Assembly: GCA_003326205.1 (NCBI GenBank)
Contig: LWTK01000050.1
Coordinates: 1-64,000, forward strand
Direction of reading: 5' to 3'
Length of the DNA: 64,000 nucleotides
Origin: Nostoc sp. ATCC 43529
GTDB taxonomy: Bacteria; Cyanobacteriota; Cyanobacteriia; Cyanobacteriales; Nostocaceae
Shown: piece by piece, positions 44,333 through 53,994 of the stretch
Layout of the letters: every line of letters starts with the position of its first letter
How positions within the stretch are numbered: the stretch's first letter is position 1
Program-made: the position numbers and the translations under genes
Notes under the pieces: model-generated
The model's input: only the letters and a program-made list of their open reading frames with translations
Database searches by the model: none
Told to the model about the DNA's origin: nothing

Positions 44333-46558
44333 TCAACCGAACTTACCAGCGGTAGAAGCAATCAAGAATGCAGCGTAAGTTACAACGTAACCGACTGCAA
44401 AGTGAGCTAGACCAACTACGCGAGCTTGAACGATGGATAGAGCCACGGGCTTGTCTTTCCAGCGAACTAAGTTAGCTAGAGGAGTACGTTCGTGTGCCCA
44501 AACAAGGGTTTCGATCAACTCTTGCCAGTAACCTCTCCAAGAGATCAAGAACATGAAGCCGGTAGCCCAAACTAGGTGTCCAAATAGGAACATCCAAGCC
44601 CAGACAGACAGGTTATTCACGCCGTAGGGGTTGTAGCCGTTAATCAACTGAGCGGAGTTTGCCCACAGGTAATCGCGGAACCAGCCCATGAGGTATGTAG
44701 AGTTCTCATTGAACTGAGCAACGTTACCTTGCCAAATACCGAGATGTTTCCAGTGCCAGTAGAAGGTTAACCAACCAATGGTGTTGAGCATCCAGAACGC
44801 AGCTAGGTAGAAGGAATCCCAAGCAGAGATGTCGCAAGTACCGCCACGACCGGGGCCGTCGCAAGGGAAGGCATAGCCGAAGTCCTTTTTATCGGGCATC
44901 AGCTTAGAACCACGGGCATCCAAAGCACCTTTGACCAAAATCAAGGTGGTGGTGTGCAGACCTAAGGCGATCGCATGGTGTACCAAGAAGTCGCCAGGGC
45001 CGATTGTTAAGAACAGGGAGTTTGTACCAGCGTTGATGGCATCTAGCCAGCCTGGTAACCAGACGTTAGCGTAGTTAGGCCATGCTGTGTAAGCAATACT
45101 ATCAGGGTTAGATAATAAAGTATCTAAACCATACAGTACCTTACCGTTAGCAGCTTGGACGAACTGAGCAAACACTGGCTCGATGAGGATTTGCTTTTCA
45201 GGAGTACCAAAAGCAACTACTACATCGTTGTGTACGTACAAGCCCAGGGTGTGGAAGCCTAAGAAAAGGGATACCCAGCTGAGGTGGGAGATAATCGCTT
45301 CTTTATGCTTCAACACGCGGTCAAGAACGTTACCTTTGTTTTGTTCTGGATCGTAATCACGTACCCAGAAGATTGCTCCGTGAGCAAAAGCACCAAGCAT
45401 CAGGAAGCCAGCAATATACTGGTGATGCGTGTACAACGCTGCCTGAGTTGTGTAATCCTTAGCTATAAATGCGTAGGAAGGCATGGAGTACATGTGCTGT
45501 GCTACCAACGAGGTCACAACACCTAAAGCTGCTAGGTGCCAACCTAATTGGAAGTGCAGGGAGTTGTTGTAGGTATCGTAAATACCTTGGTGAGGTAGGT
45601 TGAAGGGACCTTCAACAGGAATACCAAAGAAGTTCTTGGCATTTAAGGCTTCTTTGAGACTGTGACCAATCCCAAAGTTTGTCCGGTACATGTGACCGGC
45701 AACGATGAATAATACAGCGATCGCCAAGTGGTGATGAGCGATGTCAGTCAGCCACAAAGCTTCTGTCTGGGGATGGAAACCACCCAAGAAAGTTAAAATC
45801 GCGGTTCCTGCACCTTGGGATGTGCCAAACACATGTCCAGGTGTGTCAGGGTTTTGAGCGTAAACAGCCCAGTTACCTGTAAAGAAGGGTGTTAAACCTG
45901 CTGGGTGGGGTGGTGTATTGAGGAAGTTATCCCAACCTACGTGCTGTCCGCGAGCTTCGGGGATAGCAACGTGAATTAGGTGACCAGCCCAAGCCAAAGA
46001 ACTAACACCAAACAGACCTGCTAGGTGGTGGTTTAGGCGATGTTCGGCGCTCTTAAACCATGCCAAGCTAGGACGGAACTTGGGTTGCAAGTGCAGCCAA
46101 CCAGCGAACAACAATACAGCTGCGAATATCAGCAGGAATACAGAACCGTTATACAGTTCAGTATTTGTCCGCATACCGATTGTGTACCACCAGTGGTACA
46201 AACCAGAGTAGGTAATGTTTACTGGATTGCTAGCACCAGCTTGGGTGAAAGCTTCGACCGCTGGTTTGCCGAAGTGGGGGTCCCAAATCGCATGGGCGAT
46301 GGGACGGATGTGAAGGGGATCTTTAATCCACTGTTCAAAGTTACCTTGCCAGGCTACATGGAACAGGAGGCTGGATGCCCACAAGAAGATGATTGCCAAG
46401 TGGCCGAAGTGAGTAGCGAAAATCTTTTGGTAAAGATTTTCCTCTGTCATGCCATCGTGGGTTTCAAAATCGTTGCCTGTGGCGATCGCATACCATATCC
46501 GACGAGTAGTCGGGTCCTGTGCGAGATCCTGGCTAAATTTTGGAAATTTTGTTGCCAT
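44333..46558 (-). CDS. psaB: Photosystem I P700 apoprotein A2
   Basis: 741 residues, the usual length. One half of the photosystem I reaction-centre heterodimer, with eleven membrane helices binding P700, A0, A1 and antenna chlorophylls. Recognised from the start MATKFPKFSQDLAQDPTTRR and the F_X cluster loop FPCDGPGRGGTCDISAWD with its two cysteines. It is the second gene of the psaAB operon, 215 bases after psaA, with a clear terminator behind. Confidence 0.99.
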   Translation of the reverse strand: MATKFPKFSQDLAQDPTTRRIWYAIATGNDFETHDGMTEENLYQKIFATHFGHLAIIFLWASSLLFHVAWQGNFEQWIKDPLHIRPIAHAIWDPHFGKPAVEAFTQAGASNPVNITYSGLYHWWYTIGMRTNTELYNGSVFLLIFAAVLLFAGWLHLQPKFRPSLAWFKSAEHRLNHHLAGLFGVSSLAWAGHLIHVAIPEARGQHVGWDNFLNTPPHPAGLTPFFTGNWAVYAQNPDTPGHVFGTSQGAGTAILTFLGGFHPQTEALWLTDIAHHHLAIAVLFIVAGHMYRTNFGIGHSLKEALNAKNFFGIPVEGPFNLPHQGIYDTYNNSLHFQLGWHLAALGVVTSLVAQHMYSMPSYAFIAKDYTTQAALYTHHQYIAGFLMLGAFAHGAIFWVRDYDPEQNKGNVLDRVLKHKEAIISHLSWVSLFLGFHTLGLYVHNDVVVAFGTPEKQILIEPVFAQFVQAANGKVLYGLDTLLSNPDSIAYTAWPNYANVWLPGWLDAINAGTNSLFLTIGPGDFLVHHAIALGLHTTTLILVKGALDARGSKLMPDKKDFGYAFPCDGPGRGGTCDISAWDSFYLAAFWMLNTIGWLTFYWHWKHLGIWQGNVAQFNENSTYLMGWFRDYLWANSAQLINGYNPYGVNNLSVWAWMFLFGHLVWATGFMFLISWRGYWQELIETLVWAHERTPLANLVRWKDKPVALSIVQARVVGLAHFAVGYVVTYAAFLIASTAGKFG

Positions 46559-46604
46559 AGGTTTAATAATTCCTCTGACCTTTAGCCATCAAGTATCAGC
46601 TTTG

Positions 46605-46763
46605 GCAGTTATGAGTTGAGAGTTATGAGTTATGAGTTGATAGTTGTGAGTTATAAGTTGACAGTTCTGAGCTTTAAATATTTATTCCTAAACTCCTAAC
46701 TTTTAACTCCTAACTCCTAACTTCTAACTTTTAACTCCATAACTCCTAACTCCTAACTCAATT
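46605..46763. repeat. STRR arrays inside the psaA-psaB intergenic region
   Basis: GAGTTAT/GAGTTGA-type heptamers (about 46611-46670) are followed by TCCTAAC/ACTCCTA-type units (about 46687-46760). The two blocks are roughly complementary (AGTTATGAGTT against AACTCCTAACT), so the psaA-psaB mRNA could fold a long imperfect stem here. Confidence 0.65.
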
Positions 46764-46773
46764 CTGCTGATTG

Positions 46774-49032
46774 CTACCCTACTGAAAGGATGTGTGCGTG
46801 GAAGAATGCCCAAGTAGTAGCAATTCCACCTAATAGGTAGTGAGCTACCCCTACAGCACGTCCCTGAATAATGCTCAGAGCGCGAGGCTGAATTGATGGT
46901 GCTACTCTCAATTTATTATGCGCCCAAACGATGGACTCAATTAATTCTTGCCAGTAGCCACGACCACTGAACAGGAACATCAAGCTGAATGCCCAAACAA
47001 AGTGAGCGCCTAAGAACATGAGTCCATAAGCAGATAGCGCACTGCCGTAGGAGTTGATGACTTGTGTCGCTTGTGCCCACAAGAAATCACGCAACCAACC
47101 ATTGATCGTGATGGCGCTTTGAGCAAAGTTGCCACCAGTGATGTGAGTCACAGTACCATCTGGATCTACCGTTCCCCAGACATCTGATTGCATCTTCCAG
47201 CTGAAGTGGAAAATTACAATCGACAGGGAGTTATACATCCAGAACAGTCCCAGGAATACGTGATCCCAACCGGACACTTGACAGGTACCGCCACGACCAG
47301 GACCGTCGCAGGGGAAGCGGAAGCCCAGATTTGCTTTGTCTGGAATAAGACGAGAGCTACGGGCAAACAGCACACCTTTGAGCAGAATTAGTACGGTAAC
47401 GTGAATGGTGAAGGCGTGAATGTGGTGAATTAGGAAGTCTGCTGTACCCAAAGCGATGGGCGCAGCTGCCACCTTGCCGCCAACAGCCAAAATACCGCCG
47501 CCAAAGACATAGCTAACTGGTTCAAGGGCGTTGGGTGCAGTTGTTCCAGGAGCCAAGGCGTGGATATTTTGTACCCACTGGGCAAATACTGGCTGCAATT
47601 GAATTGCCGTATCAGAGAACATGTCTTGGGGACGACCCAATGCACGCATTGTGTCGTTGTGGATGTACAGTCCAAAGCTGTGGAAGCCGAGGAAAATACA
47701 TACCCAGTTCAGGTGAGAAATAATCGCATCTCTGTGACGAATCACCCGATCCAGTAAGTTGTTTTGGTTCACAACTGGATCGTAATCGCGCACCATGAAG
47801 ATGGCAGCGTGAGCTGCTCCACCAACGATTAAGAAGCCACCGATCCAAATATGGTGAGTGAATATGCACAACTGTGTAGCGTAATCAGTTGCCAAATATG
47901 GATAGGGGGGCATCGCGTACATGTGATGGGCGATGATGATGGTCAACGAACCCAGGAAGGCTAGGTTAGTTGCCAGCTGAGCGTGCCAAGATGTGGTCAG
48001 GTTTTCGTAGAGACCTTTGTGACCTTCACCAGTGAAAGGACCTTTATGGTTTTCCAGGATCTCTTTAATGCTGTGACCAATACCCCAGTTGGTACGGTAC
48101 TGGTGACCAGCAATGATGAACAGGACTGCGATCGCTAAGTGGTGATGGGAAATATCTGTCAGCCACAAGCCGCCTGTTACTGGGTTTAGACCGCCCTTGA
48201 AGGTGAGGAAGTCAGCATACTGACCCCAGTTCAAGGTGAAGAAAGGTGCTAGACCAGCAGCAAAGCCTGGGTACAGTTCCGTCAACAAGTCTTTGTTCAA
48301 GATGAACTCATGGGGCAAGGGTATATCTTTGAGGGCAACCCCAGCATCCAAAAGCTTGTTAGTCGGTGCAGACACGTGAATCAAGTGACCTGCCCATCCC
48401 AAGGAACCACAACCCAACAGTACTTGTAGGTGGTGATTCAACATCGACTCCACATTCTGGAACCATTCCAGTTTGGGAGCGCGTTTGTGGTAGTGGAACC
48501 AGCCGGCAAATAAGAATAAGCCTGCTAATACCAAGCCACCGATCGCAGTGCAGTAAAGCTGGAAGGAGTTTGTGATACCCCAGCCACGCCATACTTGGAA
48601 TAAACCAGAGGTGATTTGAATGCCGTGGAAACCACCGCCTACATCACCGTTTAAAATGTCTTGTCCCACAATGGGCCAAACGACTTGGGCACTTGGCTTA
48701 ACGTTTAACGGGTCGCTCAGCCAAGCTTCGTAGTTCGAGAACTTCGCGCCGTGGAAAATCATCCCGCTCAGCCAGATTGTCACTACGGCTAAGTGGCCGA
48801 AGTGTGCTGAGAATATCTTGCGGGAGATGTCTTCTAAATCGCTTGTATGTGTATCAAAATCGTGGGCGAGTGCGTGAAGGTTCCAAATCCATGTAGTGGT
48901 TTTTGGACCTCTGGCTAAAGATCTGTCAAAGTGTCCAGGCTTTGCCCATCTCTCAAACGAGGTAGGTACCGGGTCATTATCGACGATTACTCTTGCCTTT
49001 TTTTCCTCTCGCTCCGGAGGACTTATTGCCAT
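46774..49032 (-). CDS. psaA: Photosystem I P700 apoprotein A1
   Basis: 752 residues, the usual length. The partner of PsaB in the reaction-centre core. The start MAISPPEREEKKARVIVDND, the F_X loop FPCDGPGRGGTCQVSGWD and the conserved helix ends identify it. First gene of the psaAB operon. The upstream 49033-49318 (286 bases) is the A/T-rich leader and promoter region; I could not choose promoter boxes with confidence. Confidence 0.99.
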   Translation of the reverse strand: MAISPPEREEKKARVIVDNDPVPTSFERWAKPGHFDRSLARGPKTTTWIWNLHALAHDFDTHTSDLEDISRKIFSAHFGHLAVVTIWLSGMIFHGAKFSNYEAWLSDPLNVKPSAQVVWPIVGQDILNGDVGGGFHGIQITSGLFQVWRGWGITNSFQLYCTAIGGLVLAGLFLFAGWFHYHKRAPKLEWFQNVESMLNHHLQVLLGCGSLGWAGHLIHVSAPTNKLLDAGVALKDIPLPHEFILNKDLLTELYPGFAAGLAPFFTLNWGQYADFLTFKGGLNPVTGGLWLTDISHHHLAIAVLFIIAGHQYRTNWGIGHSIKEILENHKGPFTGEGHKGLYENLTTSWHAQLATNLAFLGSLTIIIAHHMYAMPPYPYLATDYATQLCIFTHHIWIGGFLIVGGAAHAAIFMVRDYDPVVNQNNLLDRVIRHRDAIISHLNWVCIFLGFHSFGLYIHNDTMRALGRPQDMFSDTAIQLQPVFAQWVQNIHALAPGTTAPNALEPVSYVFGGGILAVGGKVAAAPIALGTADFLIHHIHAFTIHVTVLILLKGVLFARSSRLIPDKANLGFRFPCDGPGRGGTCQVSGWDHVFLGLFWMYNSLSIVIFHFSWKMQSDVWGTVDPDGTVTHITGGNFAQSAITINGWLRDFLWAQATQVINSYGSALSAYGLMFLGAHFVWAFSLMFLFSGRGYWQELIESIVWAHNKLRVAPSIQPRALSIIQGRAVGVAHYLLGGIATTWAFFHAHILSVG

Positions 49033-49318
49033 TCGACCTCCTCTCTGATAAGGAATGAGGAATCATGATTACCACATAGTAATGTTTTACCGCACACTCC
49101 AGTGATTTGCTGAAGCCACAGTGAAGACCCATGTGGAGAGTTGTTTCTCGTTGAATTATAAAGTCTTCACTTGTACATTGATGGAGATATTTTAACAATA
49201 ATTCAAAATCCCCGAAATAACTGCGTTTTATGCCTTTTAAGTTCAAACTAATTGTCCAAAAGTCAATAGATTATTCATTTAATTTACAAAGGATAACAAT
49301 TCGTAAAAAACTATAGTT

Positions 49319-49410
49319 TGGGGCATTGGGCATTGGGCATTGGGCATGGGACATGGGGCATGGGACATGGGGCATGGGGCAAAGGGCAAGAGGCAAGGGG
49401 CAAGGGGTAA
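49319..49410. repeat. GGGCATT/GGGCATG heptamer array
   Basis: About twelve seven-base units (GGGCATT, GGGCATG, GGACATG, GGGCAAA, GGGCAAG) lie between psaA and the lipoprotein gene, and complementary units recur at 49457-49482. An open frame runs through it only because heptamers have no stops in this frame; it should not be counted as coding. Confidence 0.8.
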
Positions 49411-49532
49411 ACGAAAGATCCCTCCTTTTCCCTTTTTCCTACCCGAAGGGTTTTCCCCAATGCCCCATGCCCTATGCCCGCTCACACTTTTGGGCTATAG
49501 TTCCCTATGGACATGTCGAAAAGGTGCAAGGC

Positions 49533-51326
49533 ATGAAATTCTGGCAGAAAATAGCGTTACAGAAGCTCCTACCTTGGAGTTTTCCGATTTTCAGATGGGT
49601 AATGGTATTGGTATTGGTATGTGGCTTAAGCAGTTGTGGTGATAAAGCTGGCAGCCAGGAGATATCTATTGTTAATCAACAAAAGGCTGGGGGAATTTCT
49701 CAAGTTTCTAAGGAATTTTCAGAAGTTGCCCCTCCTACAGTTATCCAAGAATTGCGTCCAATTTTGGAAGTTTATCAGCCACAAGTGACAATTGTTACTC
49801 CAAAATCTGATGAAGTTTTCTCAGATAACAAAGTCACAGCCCGCTTTCAGGTGAAGGATTTACCAATATTTAAAGACCCACAATTACAACTAGGGCCACA
49901 TCTACACGTATTTGTTGATAATCAACCTTATATACCTGTTTACGAGCTAAATCAGCCGTTGGTTTTGCCAGACTTGTCCCCTGGTACTCATACCTTGCGC
50001 GTCTTTGCTTCACGTCCTTGGCATGAAAGTTTTAAAAATGAAGGCGCTTATGCCCAGACAACATTTCACGTCTTCACTAAAACTGATGACAACAACCCAG
50101 CCCCTAATCTGCCGTTGCTGACATATAGTCGCCCTCAAAGTAGTTACGGGGCAGAGCCAATCTTACTTGACTTTTACCTAACTAATGCTCCTTTGCATCT
50201 GGCTGCGTCAGAAAATGCTAAGGACGAATTTAGCGATTGGCGTATCCGTTGCACAATCAATGGTGAAAGCTTTATTTTCGATCGCTGGCAGTCAATTTAC
50301 CTCAAAGGTTGGAAACCTGGTAAAAACTGGGTAAAACTCGAATTTCTCGATAATCAGGGAAATCCTCTGAAAAATGCTTTTAATACGACAGTTAGGCTGA
50401 TTGACTACCAACCAAAAGGTAAGGACACTCTGTCAAGAATTACCAGAGGAGAACTCACAGCACATGAGGTGCGCGGCATTGTAGACCCAAATTATAAATT
50501 AGTACCTACCCCTGCTGTTGAAAAAACCCCTGAAATACAGCCAATTCCTAAAATTGAAGTTCCAGAAGAATCGAAAACACAGCCAACAAAGCCAGAACAA
50601 CCAAAATTACAACCTCCAACTGCTGTACCATCTCCTAGCTTTTCACCAGCACCAAATATTATTGAGTCTCCAGCACCAGAACCACAGCCAACTGTAACGC
50701 CAACTCCACAAATCACACCTTTACCAGAAAAAGTTGTACCTGAACCAGTAAAACCAAGATTTGGCGGATTTTTCAACCGTCGGGCATCTAAGGCACCCAC
50801 CCCACAAACAACAGTTACACCATCTCCAAGTTCACCACCCACGCTACCAGAAATTATTGAGTCTCCAACGCCAGAAACCCAACCAGAACCACAGCCAACA
50901 GTAATTCCAACCCCACAAATAACCCAGCCAGAACCACAGCCAACGGTAACCCCAAACCCACAAGTAACCCGCCCAGAACCACAGCCAACTCTAACGCCAA
51001 CTCCACAAGCAACTCCAGCTACCCCACCAGCGGCAACTCAACCAGAACCACTGCCAACAGTAACTCCGACTCCAGAATCAACGCCTTTACCTGAAAAAGT
51101 TGCGCCTGAACCAGCAAAACCCAGATTTGGCGGATTTGGGGGATTTTTCAAGCGCCGAACTCCGGATACGCCCACCCCAAAAGTAATAGTTGCCCCATCT
51201 CCGAGTTCGCCACCGACGCTACCAGAAATCATTGCGCCTCCAGCACCAGAAACAGTTACACCGTCGCCAGAACCACAGCCACAGGTAACACCAACACCTG
51301 AATCAACGTCGGGTGTTGTTGAATAG
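49533..51326 (+). CDS. Proline-rich lipoprotein of unknown function
   Basis: 597 residues from the ATG at 49533 (MKFWQKIALQKLLPW); the frame upstream is repeat DNA. A signal sequence with lipobox LSSC places it as a membrane-anchored lipoprotein. Residues about 50-330 form a folded all-beta-looking region (two parts, with GPHLHVFVDNQPY and ESFIFDRWQSIYLKGW). The last ~270 residues are Pro/Thr/Glu-rich, with a duplicated block (KPRFGGFFNRR and KPRFGGFGGFFKRR, each followed by PSPSSPPTLPEII). It may span the periplasm or bind peptidoglycan; that is a guess. Confidence 0.8.
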   Translation: MKFWQKIALQKLLPWSFPIFRWVMVLVLVCGLSSCGDKAGSQEISIVNQQKAGGISQVSKEFSEVAPPTVIQELRPILEVYQPQVTIVTPKSDEVFSDNKVTARFQVKDLPIFKDPQLQLGPHLHVFVDNQPYIPVYELNQPLVLPDLSPGTHTLRVFASRPWHESFKNEGAYAQTTFHVFTKTDDNNPAPNLPLLTYSRPQSSYGAEPILLDFYLTNAPLHLAASENAKDEFSDWRIRCTINGESFIFDRWQSIYLKGWKPGKNWVKLEFLDNQGNPLKNAFNTTVRLIDYQPKGKDTLSRITRGELTAHEVRGIVDPNYKLVPTPAVEKTPEIQPIPKIEVPEESKTQPTKPEQPKLQPPTAVPSPSFSPAPNIIESPAPEPQPTVTPTPQITPLPEKVVPEPVKPRFGGFFNRRASKAPTPQTTVTPSPSSPPTLPEIIESPTPETQPEPQPTVIPTPQITQPEPQPTVTPNPQVTRPEPQPTLTPTPQATPATPPAATQPEPLPTVTPTPESTPLPEKVAPEPAKPRFGGFGGFFKRRTPDTPTPKVIVAPSPSSPPTLPEIIAPPAPETVTPSPEPQPQVTPTPESTSGVVE

Positions 51327-51361
51327 GGCAATGAAGATGAGACGCGATGAATGGCAATGAA

Positions 51362-51389
51362 GTAGAGACGCGATGAATCGCGTCTCTAC
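51362..51389. repeat. Perfect GTAGAGACGCGAT palindrome
   Basis: GTAGAGACGCGAT-GA-ATCGCGTCTCTAC, a 13-bp perfect stem with a 2-base loop, and a partial copy 30 bases before. A dispersed Nostoc repeat that here sits between two convergent genes and may end transcription. Confidence 0.65.
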
Positions 51390-51456
51390 AAATGGTGTAT
51401 CGTGCCTATATTTTTAGGGGCATTGAAAAATCTTGCCAAAATCTCAAATTCTTCAT

Positions 51457-52371
51457 TCACCCAAAGATACTCAACTCTAAGTTTTGCGATAAAGCTTCGA
51501 GAAAAACTAGCCCTGCTATAGGATTTCCCACTTTATCTAAGGTGGGGCTATAACAAGCGATCGCCCCTTTACCTGGTATTATTGCTACAAGTCCACCACC
51601 AATACCTGATTTCATTGGCAGACCAATCTTAACTGCAAACTCGGCTGAAGCTTGATAAAGTCCACAAGTTGACATTACTGCATTGACAATTCGGCGGTTT
51701 TGTGCATATATACAGCTATTTTCCACAGCTAGGAGTTTTCCTAACAAAGCTAAATCTTCAACTCTTCCCGAAAGACAGCATATTTGCTCGTAGGTGTCAA
51801 GCGCTATTTCCAAATTTTCGAGATGTCCGATTTCGGCAAGATAATTAGCGATCGCTTCATTGGCTTTTGAGCGTGTCAATCGCACTGAAGTCAACATGGC
51901 TTCGTCTAAGTATAGTTGACAACCTGCTAATTGATTGAGCCATTGACAAAATAAAAGAGTGCGTTCGCTAGCGTCTTTTCCTGGTAATTTATCAGCGAGG
52001 GTAATTGCCCCGCTATTAATCATAGGGTTGCGGGGGCGACCGCGATCGCTAACTAATTGTTCTAAAGAATTGAAGGGTGCATCTGATGGTTCCACACCGA
52101 CCCAGCCAAAAACTGTTTCTGCTCCTAGATGTTCTAAAAGATAAAGTAGGGAAAATGTTTTAATAACACTCATCAGCGGAAACACACAACCCGTATCTCC
52201 GAAGTTGATGGTTTTTCCTGATTTGCAGCAGATGTGAACTGCAAACCAGTTGGGATTAGCCAAAGCTAATTGGGGAATGCGATCGGCAAGCCGTCCGCGT
52301 TCAGCTTGGGTTTTAGCTGGTTGTACCCAAGTTGATAATTCTGTAGTAGTTAGTCGATCGAGTTCTTTCAA
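51457..52371 (-). CDS. glsA: Glutaminase A
   Basis: 304 residues, the family length. It hydrolyses glutamine to glutamate and ammonia. It belongs to the serine beta-lactamase-like fold: the S68-x2-K71 motif (MSVIKTF), NPMINSGAI, and the C-terminal KSGIGGGLVAIIPG segment are all in place. Monocistronic on the minus strand. Confidence 0.95.
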   Translation of the reverse strand: MKELDRLTTTELSTWVQPAKTQAERGRLADRIPQLALANPNWFAVHICCKSGKTINFGDTGCVFPLMSVIKTFSLLYLLEHLGAETVFGWVGVEPSDAPFNSLEQLVSDRGRPRNPMINSGAITLADKLPGKDASERTLLFCQWLNQLAGCQLYLDEAMLTSVRLTRSKANEAIANYLAEIGHLENLEIALDTYEQICCLSGRVEDLALLGKLLAVENSCIYAQNRRIVNAVMSTCGLYQASAEFAVKIGLPMKSGIGGGLVAIIPGKGAIACYSPTLDKVGNPIAGLVFLEALSQNLELSIFG

Positions 52372-52452
52372 AAGTGATATCCACTAAAACCATTTCTAGT
52401 TTATGTGGTTACTGAAAATTAGGAACTGGCAGTTATCAAGACTAGTCAGTTT

Positions 52453-52647
52453 TTAGCTTGAAAATTGTTGGCGTTTTAACTCTTGTATCAATACTTGACA
52501 GCGCTTGATAGCTTCCCTGGCCTGTTGCCTGAACTGTTTAGCTTGTTCCTGGTTAGTTAAATACACTTTAGATGCTTGTTGCCTGAGTTCAACAGCTTGT
52601 TTACTGAGTTCCTGAATCCGAATCTTTAGTTCTTCTATTGTTTTCAT
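52453..52647 (-). CDS. Small coiled-coil protein B
   Basis: 64 residues, almost entirely one long Gln/Lys/Glu-rich helix (ELKIRIQELSKQAVELRQQA). Its ATG overlaps the stop of the preceding gene (ATGA), so translation is coupled. No family recognised. Confidence 0.65.
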   Translation of the reverse strand: MKTIEELKIRIQELSKQAVELRQQASKVYLTNQEQAKQFRQQAREAIKRCQVLIQELKRQQFSS

Positions 52648-52844
52648 ATCTCCTTCTGTTCTGAAATCACAATTTCCAAGTTTTCTGCTTCTTCATAAAG
52701 TCTATCTGCTCTACTAGCCAGTAAGCTAGCATCATCAAAATCATTATTTGCTATTGCCATATCATGAGCTTCATATAATTCATCGATGATGTCTTGTAGC
52801 TGTGTGTAAGATTTTAATAATATATTTCGAGTTGCTGGTTTCAT
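52644..52844 (-). CDS. Small acidic helical protein A
   Basis: 66 residues, acidic and helical (YTQLQDIIDELYEAHDMAIANNDF..DRLYEEAENLEIVI). It starts 9 bases after the HAD phosphatase gene and overlaps the next small gene by four bases, making a three-gene operon. The two small proteins may form a complex; function unknown. Confidence 0.65.
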   Translation of the reverse strand: MKPATRNILLKSYTQLQDIIDELYEAHDMAIANNDFDDASLLASRADRLYEEAENLEIVISEQKEI

Positions 52845-52853
52845 GTTTACAGA

Positions 52854-53705
52854 TTAAATTTCTATTTTTTTCGCAAAATCTTGACAAATGTATTTCACAA
52901 CGCTATCTTCTATATTTGACCCAGTTACTAATGTTGCGTAACGTTTGACTTCGGGGCCTGCGTTAGCAACTGCAATGGCGCGAGTTGCAATTTTAAACAT
53001 TTTGATATCATTAATTTGATCGCCAAACACCACTATTTCGCTTTCTTTTAATCCATAATTTTCTACTAAAGTCTGAATAGCTTGGTCTTTGGTAGCTTTG
53101 TAGTCATGAATTGTTAACCAGTACCAACCTGGAGAATATTGATTTTCAATCAAGTGTGTCTCTACACTCGCTCCATGTATTTCAATAATTGCACTTTCAA
53201 GTTCTAGCAGTTGTTGTGCGTGACCAATCACAGTGAGACAAACAACGCGATCGCTAAAAGAATGCGTTAAATCTTCGATTGTTCGCCATCTGCGGTCTTT
53301 GTTTGTCAGGCGATCGTTAAGATACCAATGCATACCATCGTTGATTACATCCTTATAATAGACGCAATCTTCTGTACCATTGAAACTAGATACAAAAGGA
53401 ACACAGCGAAACTCTAAAATCAGTTTATAAATACTTTCAACTATATCAGGATTAATAAAATTAATAATTTCGTGCCTGCCAGAATCCAAATCAGAAATGA
53501 AAGCACCATTGAATTCGATCACTGGGAGACGAAGATTTAAACCCTTTAACATCGTTTGCATAGAAACAACACTACGCGCACTCGCTACTGTAAACTGTAG
53601 TCCTTGTTGTAAGAGTTCATTCAACACTTCCTTGCTAAAAGAAGAAAGTTTTGCATTATTTCCAAGCAACGTACCGTCTAAATCTGAAATATAGACAGTG
53701 TTCAT
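52854..53705 (-). CDS. Cof-type HAD-superfamily phosphatase
   Basis: 283 residues. Motif I DLDGTLL (D8, D10), motif II in VASARS, the motif III lysine in YKATKDQA, and motif IV GDQINDIKM are all present, with a C2-type cap (about 80-190). Members dephosphorylate sugar phosphates or similar; the substrate is unknown. It heads an operon with the two small helical proteins. Confidence 0.9.
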   Translation of the reverse strand: MNTVYISDLDGTLLGNNAKLSSFSKEVLNELLQQGLQFTVASARSVVSMQTMLKGLNLRLPVIEFNGAFISDLDSGRHEIINFINPDIVESIYKLILEFRCVPFVSSFNGTEDCVYYKDVINDGMHWYLNDRLTNKDRRWRTIEDLTHSFSDRVVCLTVIGHAQQLLELESAIIEIHGASVETHLIENQYSPGWYWLTIHDYKATKDQAIQTLVENYGLKESEIVVFGDQINDIKMFKIATRAIAVANAGPEVKRYATLVTGSNIEDSVVKYICQDFAKKIEI

Positions 53706-53844
53706 AAATTTTGGTCAGTACTAGTTTAAAAGAAGATTATACCTCAATTTATGCTAATTATGAGATTGAATGTAATCTACAAAAATCAAGTTTAAATGTT
53801 TGCAAATTTATATTTAGATAATCTTATAGCGGTTCCCAATCACA

Positions 53845-53899
53845 TGAGGTACATAAATTTGTAGGGACGCCAAGCTTAGCGTCCCTACCTTGTACCTCA
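53845..53899. repeat. Nested palindrome upstream of the NHLRC2-like gene
   Basis: Outer arms TGAGGTACA (53845-53853) and TGTACCTCA (53891-53899) enclose GTAGGGACGC (53861-53870) and GCGTCCCTAC (53879-53888). Two perfect coaxial stems of 9 and 10 bp. A dispersed MITE-like repeat. Confidence 0.65.
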
Positions 53900-53994
53900 C
53901 TAGAACGAGAAATGTTATAAATGTCATTGCTGCAATGATGATAGATTTGAATTTAAACTTCAACGTATGAGTAAACTTTAGGAAATAACACTTT

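Noticed and set aside
46040..46585. 181-codon plus-strand frame opposite psaB
   Set aside because: Antisense of a highly conserved gene with biased codons; no independent support.
49326..49532. Extension of the lipoprotein reading frame into the GGGCATT repeats
   Set aside because: The frame is open only because of the heptamer period. The ATG at 49533 begins a proper lipoprotein signal sequence.
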